Shown here: one piece after another, positions 9,008 to 18,718 of the stretch | Layout of the letters: every line of letters starts with the position of its first letter | Numbering within the stretch: the stretch's first letter is position 1 | Assembly: GCA_002295705.1 (NCBI GenBank) | Contig: DBHP01000091.1 | Span: 50,112-114,111 of the forward strand | From: Candidatus Neomicrothrix sp. UBA825 | GTDB taxonomy: Bacteria; Actinomycetota; Acidimicrobiia; Acidimicrobiales; UBA8592 | Direction: 5' to 3' | Length of the DNA stretch: 64,000 nucleotides | Translations under genes and position numbers: made by a program | The notes under the pieces: generated by a model | The model's database searches: none | The model's input: only the letters and a program-made list of their open reading frames with translations | Told to the model about the DNA's origin: nothing

Positions 9008-11320
9008 GTGATAAAGAAATCGCTCAAGGGAAAGAAAATAGCCATAACTGGATCTACTGGATTCCTTGGAACTGCCCTAGTAGAACTGCTACTTCGCGAA
9101 ATTGATGATATACAGCTGCGGCTTTTGATAAGACCTTCCGGTAAGCGTTCAGCATCAAAGCGTCTTGAGAGGGACCTCTTGAAGAATGATGCGTTTGATC
9201 AGTTAAGAGAGGCTTTAGGAGCAGAGGGTTTCAATAACTTAACCACCAGTACTGTCAAAGCATTATCCGCAGACATTTCAAAGAATAATTTAGGCCTTGA
9301 CGATGCAGGGCTCCGCGAACTCAGCGAATGTGACATCATAATACACAGTGCCGCAGCTGTTAGTTTCGACGAACCACTTGACCGAGCAGCAGAAGTTAAC
9401 CTCATGGGCCCTGTTCGTTTAGTAGAGACCCTGCAGAACCTTGATGCAGATCCTCATCTAGTAATGGTGAGTACGTGTTACGTAGCTGGAAACAGAAAAG
9501 GAACCGCACCTGAAAAGCCACTTTCGCAGAGCCCCTTTTACGTTCCATTGGACTGGCGAGAAGAAACTGAGGCAGCGCGAAGGACAAGGTCTTACACAGA
9601 AGATGACAGCAGGAGAATCCAAAATCTCGAAAAATTTCGGGCTGAAGCTAAAAAAGAATTAGGTGCACCTGGAATTTCCTCAATAGCAATGAAAACCGAG
9701 CAGATCCGTGAGCGATGGGTCAAAGATAAAATGGTAGAAGCTGGAAGAGAGAGAGCCACCTCACTTGGTTTTCCAGACGCTTACGCTTTTACCAAAGCCA
9801 TGGCAGAACAAGCAGTACAAGAAATTCGTGGACAAATCCCATTATCAATAGTGCGACCTTCAATCATTGAATCGTCATGGGATAAGCCCAATTCAGGTTG
9901 GATAAGAGGTTTCAGGATGGCTGAACCTATTATTTTAAATTTTGGTAAAGGAACCCTCAAGGAGTTCCCTGGAATCCCCGAAGGTGTAGTTGATATAATC
10001 CCCGTTGACCTCGTTGCGTCGGCTATTGTAGCTGTCGCTGCCCAAGAGAAACCCTCCGATCCATTTGTAGTTCAAGTTGCTAGTGGTGAATGCAATCCAA
10101 TAAAAATTGGGATTTTAGCTGATTTCGTACATGAATTCTTTGGCAACTTTCCAATCCTTGATGAGAAGAACCAACCCATAACGCCCTCTAAATGGGAGTT
10201 CCCTGGTCGCGGTCGTGTAGTGACACAATTGACCCGCGCAAAGCGTATCCTCCAAGCTGCCGAAAATGGGCTTCATAAACTCCCGATCAGAGGAAATCAG
10301 GCAATGGTGGTCGCCGACTTGGAAGAAAAGCGAAACGAACTAGACAAAGCGATGGAGTACATCACTCTCTATGGAAAATACGTAGAATGTGAAGCAATCT
10401 ACGACGTATCAAATCTCCTTCATTTGTGGGATTCGCTAGACGATAGCGATAGGAGTGCCTTTCCTTTTGACCCACGAATTATTGACTGGAGAAAATACGT
10501 TTACGATATACACCTACCGACTGTAGTCACTCAAGGACGAGTCAAGACAACCCCATCATCCACCCCACCTGACTCACGCAGCAACAGATTGCGTAAGCAA
10601 GTTCTTGATCCTTCTAGGCAACTAGCTGTGTTTGACCTCGAAAATACTCTCATAGCCTCAAATGTAGTTTCATCTTGGGGTTACTTAGCAACGAAGAGAC
10701 TGTCTTCACAAGACCGATTTAAGGTCATTGCCAAAACTGTTCTAGAGGCTCCATCAATGCTTGCGATGGACCGCAGGGACAGAACTGACTTTCTTAGAAA
10801 CTTCTACCGCAAGTATGAAGGCGCACCTGTCATTCAAATCGACGAAGACTCACTTGAAATGTTTAACGAATTTATATTAACGAAATCATTCCCAGCAGCA
10901 ATCAGACGTGTACGCGAACATCGAGCTTTAGGACACAGAACATTACTGATCACAGGTGCACTTGATTTTGTTGTGCAACCCTTAAAGCCACTTTTTGACG
11001 AAATATTAGCACCTTCCCTTGAAATAAAAGGCAACAAATATTCAGGTCGCATGACGCATGTTCCACCTATCGGCGAAACAAGGGCAGCCTCTCTTCGCAC
11101 ATACGCTGACGAAAACAATCTGGATCTGAAAGAGTCCATCGCCTATGCAGACTCAACTAGTGACCTTCCAATGCTCGAAGCTGTTGGCTTTCCAGTCGCC
11201 GTTAACCCTGAGACAAAATTAGCAACACTTGCCAGACGAAGAGGATGGCTAGTAGAGAATTTCCAACCGATTAAAGGCTCTCCTAAAAAAACCTTACCTT
11301 TAGGCTCAAAGAAAGAATAA
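9008..11320 (+). CDS. Fatty acyl-CoA reductase-like / HAD-IB hydrolase fusion
   Basis: This is a 770-residue two-domain protein. The N-terminal part (about 1-500) is an extended SDR of the fatty-acyl-CoA reductase type: TGSTGFLG at 14-21 binds NAD(P)H, and the Tyr-Lys pair is Y259/K263 in YAFTK. A large helical insert precedes it, as in male-sterility/FAR proteins. The C-terminal part (about 530-745) is a SerB-like HAD domain with motif I DLENT (D543; the second Asp is Glu), motif II TGA and motif IV ADSTSD near 714-719. It probably reduces acyl thioesters to aldehyde or alcohol; the HAD substrate is unknown. It is first in an operon with a LarA-like gene 3 bases downstream and then plsC, behind a TetR operator. 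Confidence 0.8.
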   Translation: MIKKSLKGKKIAITGSTGFLGTALVELLLREIDDIQLRLLIRPSGKRSASKRLERDLLKNDAFDQLREALGAEGFNNLTTSTVKALSADISKNNLGLDDAGLRELSECDIIIHSAAAVSFDEPLDRAAEVNLMGPVRLVETLQNLDADPHLVMVSTCYVAGNRKGTAPEKPLSQSPFYVPLDWREETEAARRTRSYTEDDSRRIQNLEKFRAEAKKELGAPGISSIAMKTEQIRERWVKDKMVEAGRERATSLGFPDAYAFTKAMAEQAVQEIRGQIPLSIVRPSIIESSWDKPNSGWIRGFRMAEPIILNFGKGTLKEFPGIPEGVVDIIPVDLVASAIVAVAAQEKPSDPFVVQVASGECNPIKIGILADFVHEFFGNFPILDEKNQPITPSKWEFPGRGRVVTQLTRAKRILQAAENGLHKLPIRGNQAMVVADLEEKRNELDKAMEYITLYGKYVECEAIYDVSNLLHLWDSLDDSDRSAFPFDPRIIDWRKYVYDIHLPTVVTQGRVKTTPSSTPPDSRSNRLRKQVLDPSRQLAVFDLENTLIASNVVSSWGYLATKRLSSQDRFKVIAKTVLEAPSMLAMDRRDRTDFLRNFYRKYEGAPVIQIDEDSLEMFNEFILTKSFPAAIRRVREHRALGHRTLLITGALDFVVQPLKPLFDEILAPSLEIKGNKYSGRMTHVPPIGETRAASLRTYADENNLDLKESIAYADSTSDLPMLEAVGFPVAVNPETKLATLARRRGWLVENFQPIKGSPKKTLPLGSKKE

Positions 11321-11323
11321 TAA

Positions 11324-12940
11324 ATGCCACAAAATCAACGCAAACACCCAAGACCAGGACTCGTTTTAGATGTCGACAGAACGTCACCACCCATTCTGTT
11401 TCATCATGGCGAAGGATTTCGCATGGAAAAACTTCCAGCGGGGCGATCTCGAGTTATATATCCAGCGGAACCGCTACCAGGAATTCCAAACCCAAACGCC
11501 TCTATCCGCCATGCACTAGAAAATCCACTTGGTGACTCCCCCCCGCTTTCTGCACTTTTAAAATCTGGAATGAAGCTGACAATAGCATTTGATGATATTT
11601 CTCTTCCCCTTCCCCCGATGCGGAAACCCGATATTAGGCAAAGAATCATTGAAGCAGTTCTTGATATAGCTGCCGCAGCGGGTGTCGATGATGTCCACTT
11701 GATAGCGGCCCTTGCTCTCCACAGAAGGATGACTGAACAAGAGCTGAGACATGCAGTTGGCGACAGAGTCTACGATGCGTTTGCACCTTCAGGAGCGATA
11801 TACAACCACGATGCTGAAGACCCTGACGGAATGATAGTGATTGGAACAACACCTCATGGTGAAGAAGTACAAATCAACAAAAGAGCCGCAGAAAGTGATT
11901 TGATTGTATATGTAAACATAAATCTGGTCTCAATGGATGGCGGTTGGAAAAGTACTGCGACCGGATTGTCCGGTTATACAGCACTCCGACACCATCACAA
12001 CCCGCAAACAATGGTTGAGTCAAAAAGTTTCATGGATCAAGAGAATTCAGAACTACACAAATCTAACTGGCGACAAGGAAAGGTCCTAAAGGAATCAGGC
12101 ATTCAAGTCTTCCAAATTGAAACCACAGTAAACAACAACACGTTTGGATATGAGGGGCCACTCGCAATGCTTCAAAAACGCGAATGGGAGTGGACCTTCA
12201 AAGACCGCATGTCATTTCTCGGCATGCAAGCCGGGCTAAAGAGAATGTCGCCTGCATCAAAACGTAAATCCTTTCAAGGATGGCATTCACCATACGAAAT
12301 TACATCTGTTCAAGCAGGCGAAGTTGAAGCTGTACACAAAATGACCACTGAAAACGTTTACAAGCAGCATCTTGTCCAAGTTGAAGGACAGACGGATATT
12401 CTCACGATGGGATTACCTTACATATGCCCTTACAACGTTAACTCCGTGATGAATCCCATACTCGTTGCTTGCCTTGGACTTGGATATTTCTTCAATATGT
12501 ACAAAGGGAAACCGCTTGTTAGGAGAGGCGGAGTAGTGATCATGACTCATCCCACACCCTGGGAATTCCATCCGGTACATCATCCTAGCTATATTGACTT
12601 TTTTGAGAGGGTTCTCAGCGAAACTACAGACCCCGCTGTGATGAGCCAAAAATATGAAAAGTCATTTGCAGAAGACGATTGGTATAGGCATTTGTATAGA
12701 ACTTCTTATGCCTACCATGGAGTGCACCCCTTTTATATGTGGTATTGGTGTGCGCACGCTCTTGACCACCTTTCAGAGATAGTTATTGTAGGTGGCAATC
12801 AAGAAGCTGTGAGAAGGATGGGATTTCGATCAGCTACTACACTGCAAGATGCATTCGAAATTGCGTCAGATTCAGTTGGGTTTAGCCCCACTATAACGCA
12901 CTACCACAGCCCACCTATTTTAATGGCAGATGTGACGTAG
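11324..12940 (+). CDS. DUF2088/LarA-like protein (lactate racemase family homologue)
   Basis: The 538-residue protein has a LarA-type N-terminal domain: an AFDD motif near 87-90, ALALHRRMTEQEL, then NHDAEDP. Lys209 in GGWKSTATGLSGY aligns with the lysine that anchors the nickel-pincer cofactor in LarA. The catalytic histidine normally found about ten residues before that lysine is not apparent. The C-terminal half is longer than, and unlike, classical LarA. A racemase, epimerase or other cofactor-dependent role is possible; substrate unknown. It is co-transcribed between the reductase fusion (3-base gap) and plsC (1-base gap), so a role in lipid or hydroxy-acid chemistry is inferred. No larB/C/E maturation genes lie nearby. 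Confidence 0.65.
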   Translation: MPQNQRKHPRPGLVLDVDRTSPPILFHHGEGFRMEKLPAGRSRVIYPAEPLPGIPNPNASIRHALENPLGDSPPLSALLKSGMKLTIAFDDISLPLPPMRKPDIRQRIIEAVLDIAAAAGVDDVHLIAALALHRRMTEQELRHAVGDRVYDAFAPSGAIYNHDAEDPDGMIVIGTTPHGEEVQINKRAAESDLIVYVNINLVSMDGGWKSTATGLSGYTALRHHHNPQTMVESKSFMDQENSELHKSNWRQGKVLKESGIQVFQIETTVNNNTFGYEGPLAMLQKREWEWTFKDRMSFLGMQAGLKRMSPASKRKSFQGWHSPYEITSVQAGEVEAVHKMTTENVYKQHLVQVEGQTDILTMGLPYICPYNVNSVMNPILVACLGLGYFFNMYKGKPLVRRGGVVIMTHPTPWEFHPVHHPSYIDFFERVLSETTDPAVMSQKYEKSFAEDDWYRHLYRTSYAYHGVHPFYMWYWCAHALDHLSEIVIVGGNQEAVRRMGFRSATTLQDAFEIASDSVGFSPTITHYHSPPILMADVT

Positions 12941-12941
12941 C

Positions 12942-13934
12942 ATGGCAAGGAAATTAACCAAAAGAGAAATACAGCGCAAGACGCGGGAAATCTATAAAGC
13001 TGTCGGTAATGCCCCTCAGAGAATGCGCTCCATCTCGAATATCAAATCAGCGCAATTTCCTTACCGAGCAGCTCGCACACCTAACGGCGTTCCTCCAGTC
13101 AAACGAAAGACTTACCTTGGTTCTGAGTACCCTACAGTTTGGGCTCGCCGGTTACCAGCTAGGACTGTAAGACTTCTCTCGACCGAATTAATTGCTAAAC
13201 CCCTAATGAGTTATATTGCTAGTCCGCAACGGACCGGCTATGACAGACTCGAAGGTCTCAAAAAACGGCAAGCAGTTATCTTTGTCGCAAACCACCAGAG
13301 CCATGCTGATACTCCCTTATTGCTGACTTCCATTCCTTTCCAATGGCGTAACCGGCTCATCGTCGGTGCTGCCGCTGACTATTTCTTTAAAACAAAATTT
13401 GGCGGTTCACTATCCGCTTTATTTATTGGTGCTATTCCCGTGGAAAGAAACAAAGTAAGCCGTGAGTCCTCAGATCAAATTGCATCATTGATTAAACGAG
13501 GCTGGTCCTTCATGGTGTTTCCAGAGGGAGGCCGCTCCCCTGACGGATGGGGTCAACCATTCCGAGCAGGAGCCGCTTATCTTTCAATAAAATGCGACGC
13601 ACCAATTGTTCCTATACATCTTTCTGGAACAGGAAAGATCCTTCGTAAAGGTAAAGTATGGCCGAAGCGATCATCAACTAAGGTTACATTTGGTACTCCG
13701 ATTTGGCCGGGTGAAAAGGAGAACAGCAGAACTTACTCAAAAAAGATAGAGCAGGCAGTTGCGGAGTTAGCCGATGAAGAAAATAATGATTGGTGGATTG
13801 CCAAAAAACGAAAGCACTCTGGCCAGACCCCAACACTACAAGCCCCTGATATGGGAAGCTGGCGAAAGGCATGGAGCCTTGAAGCACAATTAGAGAAATC
13901 GGCAAAAACAAAAAGTCGCTGGCCGACAATTTAA
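12942..13934 (+). CDS. 1-acylglycerol-3-phosphate acyltransferase-like (PlsC family)
   Basis: This is a 330-residue lysophospholipid-type acyltransferase acting at the inner face of the membrane. The HX4D catalytic motif is H118...D123 in NHQSHAD, and the acceptor-binding FPEGGRS follows about 75 residues later. A basic, roughly 90-residue N-terminal extension precedes the domain. A C-terminal tail of about 60 residues is rich in Lys and Trp. It starts one base after the LarA-like gene, so it is part of the TetR-controlled operon. The acyl acceptor (lysophosphatidate or another lipid) is not deducible. Confidence 0.85.
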   Translation: MARKLTKREIQRKTREIYKAVGNAPQRMRSISNIKSAQFPYRAARTPNGVPPVKRKTYLGSEYPTVWARRLPARTVRLLSTELIAKPLMSYIASPQRTGYDRLEGLKKRQAVIFVANHQSHADTPLLLTSIPFQWRNRLIVGAAADYFFKTKFGGSLSALFIGAIPVERNKVSRESSDQIASLIKRGWSFMVFPEGGRSPDGWGQPFRAGAAYLSIKCDAPIVPIHLSGTGKILRKGKVWPKRSSTKVTFGTPIWPGEKENSRTYSKKIEQAVAELADEENNDWWIAKKRKHSGQTPTLQAPDMGSWRKAWSLEAQLEKSAKTKSRWPTI

Positions 13935-14029
13935 GATTCAACACCACAAGTGAGTTGATTTACGATAGATTTATACTGCTTTATAAGTAGATGCGTTCCT
14001 GCATGCAGTGGAAGATAAATAGAGGAATT

Positions 14030-16327
14030 ATGACTGTTTACACGAAGACCCCAATTGAACTAATTGAAGGTGTCTACTCCACGTTTGAAGAAAGATTGGG
14101 AAATGCAAGAAAAAAACTAGGGCGTCAACTGACCTTCGCAGAAAAGGTATTAATCAATCATTTAGACTCACCAGACCAATCTCTTGAGAGAGGATCCTCC
14201 TACGTAGATCTGAGACCTGACCGTGTTGCAATGCAAGATGCCACAGCTCAGATGGCTTGGTTGCAATTTATGACAGCTGGCCTTGACAAGGTAGCAGTTC
14301 CCACGACAACTCACGCAGATCATCTAATACAAGCAAAAGTTGAAGGTAAACATGACCTACTCACAGCATCCAAAACAAACGAAGAAGTTTATGACTTCCT
14401 TGAATCTGTTTGTGCAAAATATGGAGCTGGTTTTTGGAAACCCGGAAGTGGGATAATTCACCAAGTCGTGCTCGAACAATACGCATTTCCTGGTGGAATG
14501 ATCATCGGCACTGACAGTCACACACCGAATGGAGGCGGCTTAGGCATGATCGCAATTGGAGTTGGTGGAGCCGACGCAGTTGACGTTATGACTGGATTTC
14601 CGTGGAACGTTCGGTGGCCAAAACTAATTGGTGTACATCTTAAAGGCTCCTTAAACGGATGGACAGCACCCAAAGACGTAATTCTGAAAGTGGCTGAAAT
14701 TCTTACTGTGAAAGGTGGAACAGGGGCAATAGTGGAATATTTCGGTGATGGAGCCTCCAACCTTTCCGCCACCGGGAAAGCAACAATTTGCAATATGGGT
14801 GCAGAGATAGGCGCAACTACTTCAATCTTCCCTTATGACGAGTCTATCAACCGCTATCTTCACTCAACTGACCGAAGTGATGTAGCTGAACTTGCAAAAG
14901 TCAACCAACGGCATCTGACTGCTGACCCTGAAGTACTAGAGTCTCCAAATGAATATTTTGACCAAGTGATCGAGATTGACCTTGACAAACTTAACCCCCA
15001 TATCAATGGTCCACATACGCCAGACTTAGCAAGAGAAGTCCCGGAACTAGGCGCTGAAGCCAAATCTAATGGTTGGCCTTTAGAAATAAGTGCCGCACTA
15101 ATCGGCAGTTGCACAAATTCATCCTACGAGGACATAACTCGCGCCGCTTCAATAGCAAGAGAAGCCGCCAAGCACGGTCTGAAATCAAAATGTCGACTCT
15201 TAATTACGCCCGGCTCCGAACAAGTCAGAGCAACGATAACGCGAGACGGCCTACTCGCCGACTTTGAAGCGGTAGGAGCTGTAGTTTTAGCAAATGCATG
15301 TGGACCGTGCATTGGGCAGTGGGACCGATCCGAAGAATCAGACCACGAGACAGGAACACCAAACATTATCGTTACTTCCTATAATCGTAATTTCCCAAAG
15401 CGGAATGATGGAGATCCATCAACGCTAGCATTCGTAACTTCGCCTGAGACAGTTATGGCGCTTGCACTTGCTGGAACTGTGGATTTTGATCCTATTAACG
15501 GCAGTCTTGAGACGGCAGACGGTAATCAAATAAAATTATCAACCCCTGAGGGAATTGAATTACCTCCGAGTGGCTTTGATCCTGGGCAGGAGACTTTCAT
15601 TGCCCCACCCGAAAATGCAACCGAGCTCAAAGTGAAAGTCTCCCCATCCTCTGACCGACTCCAACTTCTTGAGCCATTTCCTGCATGGGACGGAAACGAC
15701 TACGAAAATCTGCCCATTCTTGTCAAAGCTAAAGGGAAATTCACGACTGACCATATCTCGATGGCGGGGCCTTGGCTGAAATACCGAGGGCATCTCGAAA
15801 ATATCTCTGGAAACTTATATTTAGGTGCCGTAAATGCGTTTGAAGGTTATGAAGTTGGTTACGGAAAAAATTTAATTACAGGAGAAACACAAACCTTCCC
15901 TGAAATCGCTAAATCATACCATGAGGCCAACCAGCATTGGGTTGTAATCGGTGATGAAAATATGGGAGAAGGATCAAGCCGGGAACATGCGGCTATGGAA
16001 CCGCGATTTCGGTTGGGGCTCGTAGCCATTGCACGCAGTTTTGCACGTATTCACGAAACAAACCTAAAGAAACAGGGCATGCTACCGCTTACGTTTTCAA
16101 ATCCAGCTGATTACGACAAGATAGATGAATCAGATCAGTTATCAATTCGTAATTTAGCTGACCTAAATCCCGGAGAAACAATTACTGTCGAAGTTACAAA
16201 ACCATCCGGCGAGACATTCAGCTTTGAGACTACACATACCTTTAGCGAGGACCAAATTGAATGGTTCAAAGCCGGTTCGGCCCTTAATGTCATCCGCTCT
16301 CAGACACAGAGCCAATCCAACATCTAA
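14030..16327 (+). CDS. acn: Aconitate hydratase (mitochondrial-type)
   Basis: This is the TCA/glyoxylate-cycle [4Fe-4S] enzyme that interconverts citrate and isocitrate. The start is taken at ATG 14030 (765 residues) because AGAGGA lies just before it; the frame is open a further 13 codons upstream without a ribosome site. The cluster cysteines are in GSCTNSS and in NACGPCIGQ. Other signatures are [20 protein letters not shown] and the C-terminal [15 protein letters not shown]. The size fits the mitochondrial-like family rather than the roughly 900-residue AcnA. It is followed by a LysR gene 49 bases downstream. Confidence 0.95.
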   Translation: MTVYTKTPIELIEGVYSTFEERLGNARKKLGRQLTFAEKVLINHLDSPDQSLERGSSYVDLRPDRVAMQDATAQMAWLQFMTAGLDKVAVPTTTHADHLIQAKVEGKHDLLTASKTNEEVYDFLESVCAKYGAGFWKPGSGIIHQVVLEQYAFPGGMIIGTDSHTPNGGGLGMIAIGVGGADAVDVMTGFPWNVRWPKLIGVHLKGSLNGWTAPKDVILKVAEILTVKGGTGAIVEYFGDGASNLSATGKATICNMGAEIGATTSIFPYDESINRYLHSTDRSDVAELAKVNQRHLTADPEVLESPNEYFDQVIEIDLDKLNPHINGPHTPDLAREVPELGAEAKSNGWPLEISAALIGSCTNSSYEDITRAASIAREAAKHGLKSKCRLLITPGSEQVRATITRDGLLADFEAVGAVVLANACGPCIGQWDRSEESDHETGTPNIIVTSYNRNFPKRNDGDPSTLAFVTSPETVMALALAGTVDFDPINGSLETADGNQIKLSTPEGIELPPSGFDPGQETFIAPPENATELKVKVSPSSDRLQLLEPFPAWDGNDYENLPILVKAKGKFTTDHISMAGPWLKYRGHLENISGNLYLGAVNAFEGYEVGYGKNLITGETQTFPEIAKSYHEANQHWVVIGDENMGEGSSREHAAMEPRFRLGLVAIARSFARIHETNLKKQGMLPLTFSNPADYDKIDESDQLSIRNLADLNPGETITVEVTKPSGETFSFETTHTFSEDQIEWFKAGSALNVIRSQTQSQSNI

Positions 16328-16371
16328 TTTAACGATAGTCGGTAAGTAGTTATCGTTAATTTAGATATAAT
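16325..16371 (+). promoter_or_regulatory. Inverted repeat and leaderless promoter of the lysR gene
   Basis: TTAACGATA (16329-16337) is repeated inverted at 16351-16359 with a 13-base spacer; the arms extend to 13 bases with one mismatch (16325-16363). TATAAT at 16366-16371 ends five bases before ATG 16377, so the transcript would start at or just inside the start codon. The dyad straddles the -35 region, as expected for an autoregulating LysR-type protein. It is AT-rich with no T-run, so a terminator for acn is less likely. Confidence 0.5.
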
Positions 16372-16376
16372 TCCTT

Positions 16377-17285
16377 ATGGATATTAGACAACTAAATGCA
16401 TTAGTTGCCGTAGTTGATACAGGTAGTTTCAGTGCGGCGGCGCAATCCCTACATACTGTTCAGTCGAATATCTCAACCCATATTGCCAGGCTAGAACAAG
16501 AATTATCAGTTTCCTTAATTGACAGAAGAACAGGCGTATTAACCGAAGAGGGGGCACTCGTAGTTGAACGTGCACGCCGTGTTCAAACAGAACTCGAATC
16601 AATCTCATTAGATGTAAAAGCACTTCATACGGAAGTTTCAGGAATCGTAAGATTAGGAGTAATTGGAACCACAGGCCGTTGGGTATCCCCTATCTTACTA
16701 GAATCCATGACGCAGAAATACCCCAAGGTCAAGATCCAAATCACAGACGCAGTCACGAGCAACTTAATGCCACTAGTTGTTCAGGGAAGAGTTGACGGGG
16801 CAATAGTCAATTTGCCAATCAACCATCCTGATGTTGAAGCAGAACCCTTATTTGAAGAGGAACCAGTTCTTGTCGCTCCTAATTCACACCCTCTTTCAAA
16901 ATACGACTCAGTCACCCCGTCCGTTCTTGCTGAATTTCCTCTTTTGCTGAATCCCAAAGGGGTCCCCTTCAGAGATAGTCTTGACAGAGATTTAGCAACC
17001 CACGGAATTAAACTCTCACCGAAAGCTGAAGTAGATGGCATGCGACTTCTAGCATCGTTAGCCACAGATGGCTATGGGGCGGCGATTCTCCCAGCCACTG
17101 CAGCCCAAGGGGCTGGCAAATGGAAAAGGATTCCGCTAGAGGGCTTCACACGCCGCATAGTCGGTTTGGCAACGAATAAAAGAGTGCCCCTATCCGCTAC
17201 AACGAGAGTCGTACGTGAAGTTCTTCGCCAAATGATACTAGAATACGGTTCCGACCAAAATGGAATCTACTTAGCAACTAAGTAA
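16377..17285 (+). CDS. LysR-type transcriptional regulator
   Basis: The product has 302 residues. The N-terminal winged helix-turn-helix (about 1-60, MDIRQLNALVAVVDTG then SFSAAAQSLHTVQSNIS) precedes a periplasmic-binding-protein-like effector domain that begins near residue 90. The length is standard. The gene lies between aconitase and a carboxyltransferase-like gene, all on one strand. LysR proteins often control adjacent metabolic genes, so acn or the carboxyltransferase is a plausible target (inference). A dyad immediately upstream suggests autoregulation. Confidence 0.92.
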   Translation: MDIRQLNALVAVVDTGSFSAAAQSLHTVQSNISTHIARLEQELSVSLIDRRTGVLTEEGALVVERARRVQTELESISLDVKALHTEVSGIVRLGVIGTTGRWVSPILLESMTQKYPKVKIQITDAVTSNLMPLVVQGRVDGAIVNLPINHPDVEAEPLFEEEPVLVAPNSHPLSKYDSVTPSVLAEFPLLLNPKGVPFRDSLDRDLATHGIKLSPKAEVDGMRLLASLATDGYGAAILPATAAQGAGKWKRIPLEGFTRRIVGLATNKRVPLSATTRVVREVLRQMILEYGSDQNGIYLATK

Positions 17286-17308
17286 CGCGTATTTCTCAAC
17301 AAACATAC

Positions 17309-17314
17309 TAAGAT
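17309..17314 (+). promoter_or_regulatory. Putative -10 box of the carboxyltransferase-like gene
   Basis: TAAGAT ends six bases before the GTG start at 17321, predicting a leaderless transcript. No convincing -35 box is seen. Confidence 0.4.
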
Positions 17315-17320
17315 AACCCT

Positions 17321-18676
17321 GTGAGTGGACAAGAAGATACCGTTCAAGTGCAAACGCAACTTTCGCAAAACACGGTTGTTGAAGTTAAACGAGATAGCGA
17401 CAAAAGCTACGTGGAAGTATCTCTAGGATCTCCAACTGACCCCGTTCCGCTATCTGCAGCAGACGGGCAAAAGTTAGCGGAAGGAATAAGGACTGCAAGG
17501 ACTCAACATATTCCCCTAATTTGCAACATTAACTCAACTGGAGCGCCGCCTGATGCAGGTATAGAAGCACTTGATGGTTGGGGGAAAGCCGCCCAAGAAA
17601 TGACGACCAGCTCAGGGGTAATACCGATCATCTTTTGCGTTAAAGAAACAGCGTTAGCTGGCCCTGCACTCCTTTTGGGGTTGGCTGATTTTGTAATAAT
17701 GGTTAAAGATTCTTACAGCTATGTAAGTGGCCCAAGAATGGTTCAAGAGTTTACTGGGGTTCCGATTGATCCTGAAACCTTGGGGGGTGCTGCAAAACAC
17801 GCTCAAATGTCCGGCCTTGCAAGCTTTGTGGTGCCTGACCTTTATTCAGCCTCAGAAATAGTGGACGAGTTGCTTGCCTTACTTCCAAGCAGTTCATCCT
17901 CAACCCCACGAAATAATCCCACAAGTGATCCAGCTGATCGACGTTTAACGAATATTGAAGATGTAGTTCCAGATACGCAGACTGGCAGCTATGACATGCG
18001 AGAAATAATAGGGCAGGTAGCTGACGACAGAATTCTTACAGAAATTCGGAAAGACTGGGCTACCAACATCATTACTGCACTTTGCACAATTAATGGCAAC
18101 ACTGTTGGAGTCGTTGCAAACCAACCACAATCCCTTGCTGGCACTTTGGATATTTCTGCATCACAGAAAGGAGCGCGATTCGTCAACTTCTGTGATGCTT
18201 TCAGTATTCCGATCATCACCTTTGTTGACACCCCCGGATTTCAACCGGGAAAAGATCTTGAGTGGCGCGGAATGATCCGACATGGAGCCCAACTTGCCTT
18301 TGCCTACGCAAATGCAACAATCCCCCGAATATGTATAACCATCAGAAAGAGCTACGGAGGCGCTTACATCGTAATGGACTCCAAACACATGGGTAACGAC
18401 CTGGCATTAGCCTGGCCTTCAGCTGAAATAGCCGTAATGGGGGCCAAAGGAGCTATTGAAATTCTTCATCGCAAAGCCACCGAATCTGACCGTGAACAAC
18501 TTGAATCTGAGTACGAAACCAGACTCCTAAACCCCTACACAGCAGCAGAACGAGGCTCCGTTGATATGGTCATACATCCAGAGAACACTAGAAGGGAAGT
18601 TTCAGCTGCATTAGATTTCCTTCTATCCAAACGAGAAAAGCTTCAAAAGCGACTACACAGCAATACCCCTCTCTAG
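17321..18676 (+). CDS. Acyl-CoA carboxylase carboxyltransferase-like protein
   Basis: The 451 residues belong to the crotonase-fold carboxyltransferase family (AccD/PccB), which transfers CO2 from biotin to an acyl-CoA. The C-terminal half is typical: FVDTPGFQPG, KSYGGAYIVMDSKHMG (acyl-CoA oxyanion site), AEIAVMGAKGA and a PYTAAERG tail. The N-terminal half retains the crotonase subdomain around residues 75-190. It lacks the first roughly 60 residues of standard beta subunits and replaces them with a Gln/Val-rich stretch, followed later by a Ser-rich linker near 195. No biotin carboxylase or biotin carrier gene is nearby. The exact substrate is unknown. Confidence 0.8.
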   Translation: MSGQEDTVQVQTQLSQNTVVEVKRDSDKSYVEVSLGSPTDPVPLSAADGQKLAEGIRTARTQHIPLICNINSTGAPPDAGIEALDGWGKAAQEMTTSSGVIPIIFCVKETALAGPALLLGLADFVIMVKDSYSYVSGPRMVQEFTGVPIDPETLGGAAKHAQMSGLASFVVPDLYSASEIVDELLALLPSSSSSTPRNNPTSDPADRRLTNIEDVVPDTQTGSYDMREIIGQVADDRILTEIRKDWATNIITALCTINGNTVGVVANQPQSLAGTLDISASQKGARFVNFCDAFSIPIITFVDTPGFQPGKDLEWRGMIRHGAQLAFAYANATIPRICITIRKSYGGAYIVMDSKHMGNDLALAWPSAEIAVMGAKGAIEILHRKATESDREQLESEYETRLLNPYTAAERGSVDMVIHPENTRREVSAALDFLLSKREKLQKRLHSNTPL

Positions 18677-18718
18677 AAGTCAGAAAACTTTCTCGAAGTC
18701 CCTAGAAAGATGTGTCAA

